DNA from: Fistularia commersonii
Taxonomy: Eukaryota > Chordata > Actinopteri > Syngnathiformes > Fistulariidae
Direction: 5' to 3'
NCBI GenBank assembly: GCA_037954325.1
Contig: JBBMNZ010000013.1
Coordinates: forward strand, 6,683,501 to 6,747,500
Length of the DNA: 64,000 nucleotides
Position numbers and translations under genes: made by a program. The stretch's first letter is position 1, and each line of letters starts with the position of its first letter. Positions 62,652-64,000 of this stretch are shown here, piece by piece. The notes under the pieces were generated by a model. That model saw only the letters and a list, made by a program, of their open reading frames with translations, ran no database searches and was not told the origin of the DNA.

Positions 62652-63993
62652 GAAGAACTCGTAAATATTGTGGTTATTTGTGAGTGAAAAAAGGGAAAGA
62701 TGACCTTTTGGAAGAGCAAAGCAAATTTAAAAAAAAGGCAAGAATCCCTCACAGAACTTTCATATTAATGAAAATTCTTTGTATGTGTCTTTGTGTCAAG
62801 GATACCTTGCGTGAAGCCAAGAACTCCATGCCTTTTGCAACTTGGAAACTGTAGCAAATTAAATCTTCCAATGTCAGAACTCGTTTGTATAAATCCTCGG
62901 ATTCTGTAAAACAAAAGAACACACATGAACTCGGGATTAAATTCGCAAGATGCATATGGCCTTTAAATACAGGACAGAGCCACTCCTTATTTAGGAGTGT
63001 TTAGAGTGATTTTAAATAATATAAACAAGATGAAACAGTAATGGATCACTCGGGGATTGAGACCATTTAGAGTTTCTGATTCCAGCATGTGACGCTAACA
63101 TTGTCACGTATGTGTGTCCTCCCACAAAGACCGTCTTTAAAACATCCTTTAGCGATAACAGACTAAACAGAACACAATCGCTCCTATTTTTCAGATGTCA
63201 GGTGAAACGTGTGGTGGTGGGTGGAGGTCTGGGTCAGGGGTCTGAGAAAGGAACTTAAGAGACGTCCTTCCACTGGCCCACCTGAGTAAACAACTAATCA
63301 AACCAGAAATAACATGAGGAACAACACAGCCGACATGATGTCCCAAATCTGAGAGCAGAGTAATACACAGGTCAGTACAGGAAATAAACAGACGCCTCCC
63401 TAGACTCAGTGGGGTGACAGTGGCTCCTGCGGCAGTGATTGTACTGCTGAACAGGAGGAGGAAATGTCCCATCAGACTCTCAGAGCAGAAAACAATCTGA
63501 AGGGAATATTTCTTTTGTAGGCAGGAGGGGTGGAAAAGAGGTGAGGGTGGAGGAGGAGGCACAAACAGTTTGGAGGGTTGAGGGGGAAGCAAGGAGCGAT
63601 TGGCCTTTACCTTCTTCCTCTTCCTCCGAGTCGCAGTAGCTCTTATCTTCGATGAAACCGGAGCTGGCTGAGCTTCCGGTGCTGGCCACGCTCTCCAGGC
63701 GCCGCTTCATCAGCTCACTCAGCTCGCAACCAGTTCCCGATGATACTACCTTACCGTCCTGGTTCTGGCCGGCACACATAGAGCATTTCATGTTCAAGGA
63801 CAGAAGTCTTAATTCTAATACTGATATGGTTGACAAAATTCTCGTTTAAAGCTCAGAGCTCTGATAATTTACGGTGTTAAAGGGATTTTCACGACGTTTG
63901 TTACCTTGAAAACGATAAAGTCATCTCTCTTGCTTCTCAAGTAGTTGGATAGATTGCCATATTTGCAGAATTCCACTATCATCATCAGTGGGC
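45747..63993 (-). CDS. kdrl: VEGF-receptor tyrosine kinase (KDR-like), 3' part
   Basis: Partial: 11 minus-strand exons, 5' exons beyond the right edge. Exons: 63993-63905, 63764-63611, 62903-62806, 62224-62102, 61328-61217, 58533-58434, 55368-55263, 53182-53058, 50807-50729, 49402-49299, 45930-45747; in phase, about 424 residues. They cover the end of the N-lobe/hinge (PLMMIVEFCKYGNLSNYLRS), the acidic kinase insert, the catalytic loop HRDLAARN, the DFG motif, activation-loop tyrosines in VYKDPDYVRKGD, APEAIFDKIY, and the C-tail. ATP-binding lysine and glycine loop are not included. The tail keeps GKHYIPI, equivalent to the PLC-gamma site (KDR Y1175/FLT1 Y1169), a KDR-like VKTFDE, and ends YSTPPV. 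Kinase-core residues fit KDR better than FLT1 or FLT4; linkage to cdx4-chic1 points to kdrl, the fourth VEGFR class known from zebrafish endothelium and lost in eutherians. Introns hold repeats but no other gene. Confidence 0.9.
46613..46643. repeat. Poly(T) run in the last kdrl intron
   Basis: 31 consecutive T on the plus strand. It may be the remnant of a retroposon poly(A) tail in minus orientation, but no body was recognised beside it. Confidence 0.85.
47760..47965. repeat. Compound (TA)n/(TC)n/(CA)n microsatellite
   Basis: TA repeats, then a TC run, further TA-rich palindromic DNA, a CA run and a final TA run, all within 200 bases of the last kdrl intron. The TA tracts are self-complementary and could extrude as cruciforms. 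Confidence 0.9.
48355..48480 (+). repeat. Dispersed teleost repeat, 3' half ending in GGAT units
   Basis: GACTGGTGACCAGTCCAGGA, then CTCTCGCCCTGTGGCAGCTG, GGGTTAGGCTCCAGCTTCCC, and an end in AATGGATGGATGG. This is a very common interspersed sequence in teleosts. It produces a spurious 179-codon frame on the minus strand (48127-48666). The tRNA-like head seen at 8398 is usually found at the other end of this kind of element. Confidence 0.6.
49576..49594. repeat. Poly(A) run in a kdrl intron
   Basis: 19 consecutive A, flanked by AT-rich sequence; no retroposon body recognised. Confidence 0.8.
49802..50146 (-). other. Unassigned 114-codon open frame in a kdrl intron
   Basis: An ATG-to-stop frame on the kdrl strand, inside the intron 49403-50728. 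Its composition looks protein-like, with mixed charge and no low complexity, and a run near its end such as NDELRKVTMGPVIQAVLDGI. I recognise no family. It cannot be part of the kdrl message as modelled, because the flanking exons join in phase and the frame ends in a stop. It may be chance, a worn mobile-element fragment, or a retained-intron tail. Confidence 0.12.
51840..52568. mobile_element. Non-autonomous hAT-type DNA transposon with perfect 8 bp TSD
   Basis: The element spans 51848-52560 (713 bp). It begins CAGGGGTCTCAGACTC and ends with GAGTTTGAGACCCCTG, the imperfect inverted complement; the inverted ends continue through a GTCCGCGG / CCCCGGACC and GGCCC / GGGCC region. The 8 bases ATCTAAAG occur directly on both sides (51840-51847 and 52561-52568), a perfect target-site duplication of the length made by hAT transposases. 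The AT-rich interior has no transposase frame, so it needed an enzyme in trans. It sits in a kdrl intron (50808-53057). Confidence 0.92.
54880..54960 (-). repeat. SINE/LINE 3' tail, minus orientation
   Basis: GAATAA repeats followed by TTTATTAATCCCGAAGGAAA is the reverse complement of the TTTCCTTCGGGATTAATAAA tail common to teleost SINEs and LINEs. Located in the kdrl intron 53183-55262. Confidence 0.55.
57726..57870 (+). repeat. Dispersed teleost repeat (ATTAC repeats + ACGCTTTTATCCAAAGC)
   Basis: ATTACATTACATTACA leads into AGACGCTTTTATCCAAAGCA and then diverged sequence. The ACGCTTTTATCCAAAGC core is widely repeated in teleost genomes. The class is unsure (SINE or DNA element). It lies in the kdrl intron 55369-58433. 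Confidence 0.55.
59115..59345 (+). mobile_element. tRNA-derived SINE
   Basis: The head is tRNA-like: A-box-like sequence at about 59136-59150 and a good B box GGTTCGATTTC at 59174-59184. The middle has GAGCAAGACACTGAATCCCT and CTGCTCCCCTGGTGCGGGTC, typical of a common teleost SINE. The 3' end TTTCCCCTCGGGGATTGATA followed by TTATTATTAAAAG is a LINE-type tail. The copy looks nearly full length but diverged, in the kdrl intron 58534-61216. Confidence 0.75.
62587..62652. repeat. (TATATG)n hexanucleotide microsatellite
   Basis: About 11 tandem TATATG units in the 581 bp kdrl intron between the exon ending LASRK and the catalytic-loop exon. It makes a spurious Ile-Tyr repeat frame on the minus strand. 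Confidence 0.95.
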
Positions 63994-64000
63994 CTGGAAA

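Noticed and set aside
45747..63993. Assignment of the receptor kinase as flt1
   Set aside because: The end (SPPPDYN, YSTPPV) and SKSKES resemble FLT1, but the kinase core, insert (KRRLES, SASSGF) and VKTFDE tail follow KDR, and the neighbours are cdx4 and chic1. Kept as kdrl with some doubt.
1..64000. tRNA, rRNA, CRISPR or microRNA genes
   Set aside because: None seen. tRNA-like boxes near 8.4 and 59.1 kb belong to diverged repeats that do not fold as complete tRNAs.

Overview
The window is nuclear DNA from a ray-finned fish, most likely a teleost. The evidence is vertebrate genes split by GT-AG introns, AT-rich introns and intergenic DNA, many CA/TA microsatellites, and dispersed repeats of types common in teleosts. 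It is not bacterial, so there are no operons, ribosome binding sites or CRISPR arrays. Four protein-coding genes were rebuilt exon by exon; every splice junction keeps the reading frame.

Layout, left to right. 1-9.4 kb is gene-poor and holds a decayed LINE (about 7.03-8.19 kb), a tRNA-like repeat and LINE/SINE-type tails. 9.5-22.0 kb (+) is an lnx-family gene: CpG-rich 5' exon, 4 kb first intron, nine coding exons, 697 aa, RING + NPAY + four PDZ domains. 22.0-26.2 kb is the shared convergent 3' side. 26.2-31.2 kb (-) is chic1, six exons, 167 aa, with a cysteine string. 32.7-35.2 kb (-) is cdx4, three exons, 271 aa, a ParaHox homeobox gene. 35.2-45.7 kb is a noncoding interval with the cdx4 promoter side and a large CA-rich array. 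45.7 kb to the right edge (-) holds the 3' eleven exons of a VEGF-receptor tyrosine kinase of the KDR type, called kdrl; its 5' exons lie beyond the window.

The order lnx - chic1 - cdx4 - kdrl is the most informative feature. It mirrors LNX1 - CHIC2 - GSX2 - (PDGFRA, KIT) - KDR on human 4q12 and, in part, LNX2 - (GSX1, PDX1, CDX2) - (FLT3, FLT1) on 13q12. The window therefore looks like the fourth ParaHox paralogon, of which mammals keep only CDX4 and CHIC1 on the X. The genes are linked by ancestry rather than by one pathway: ubiquitin ligase/scaffold, palmitoylated membrane protein, posterior/gut homeodomain factor, endothelial receptor kinase.

Mobile DNA is modest. The best-defined element is a 713 bp non-autonomous hAT-type transposon with a perfect 8 bp target-site duplication inside a kdrl intron. 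I found no wholly new gene system. The main points for a second look are the intact paralogon, an LNX copy absent from the matching mammalian X region, the missing Y951-equivalent tyrosine in the kdrl kinase insert, and motif clusters near cdx4.
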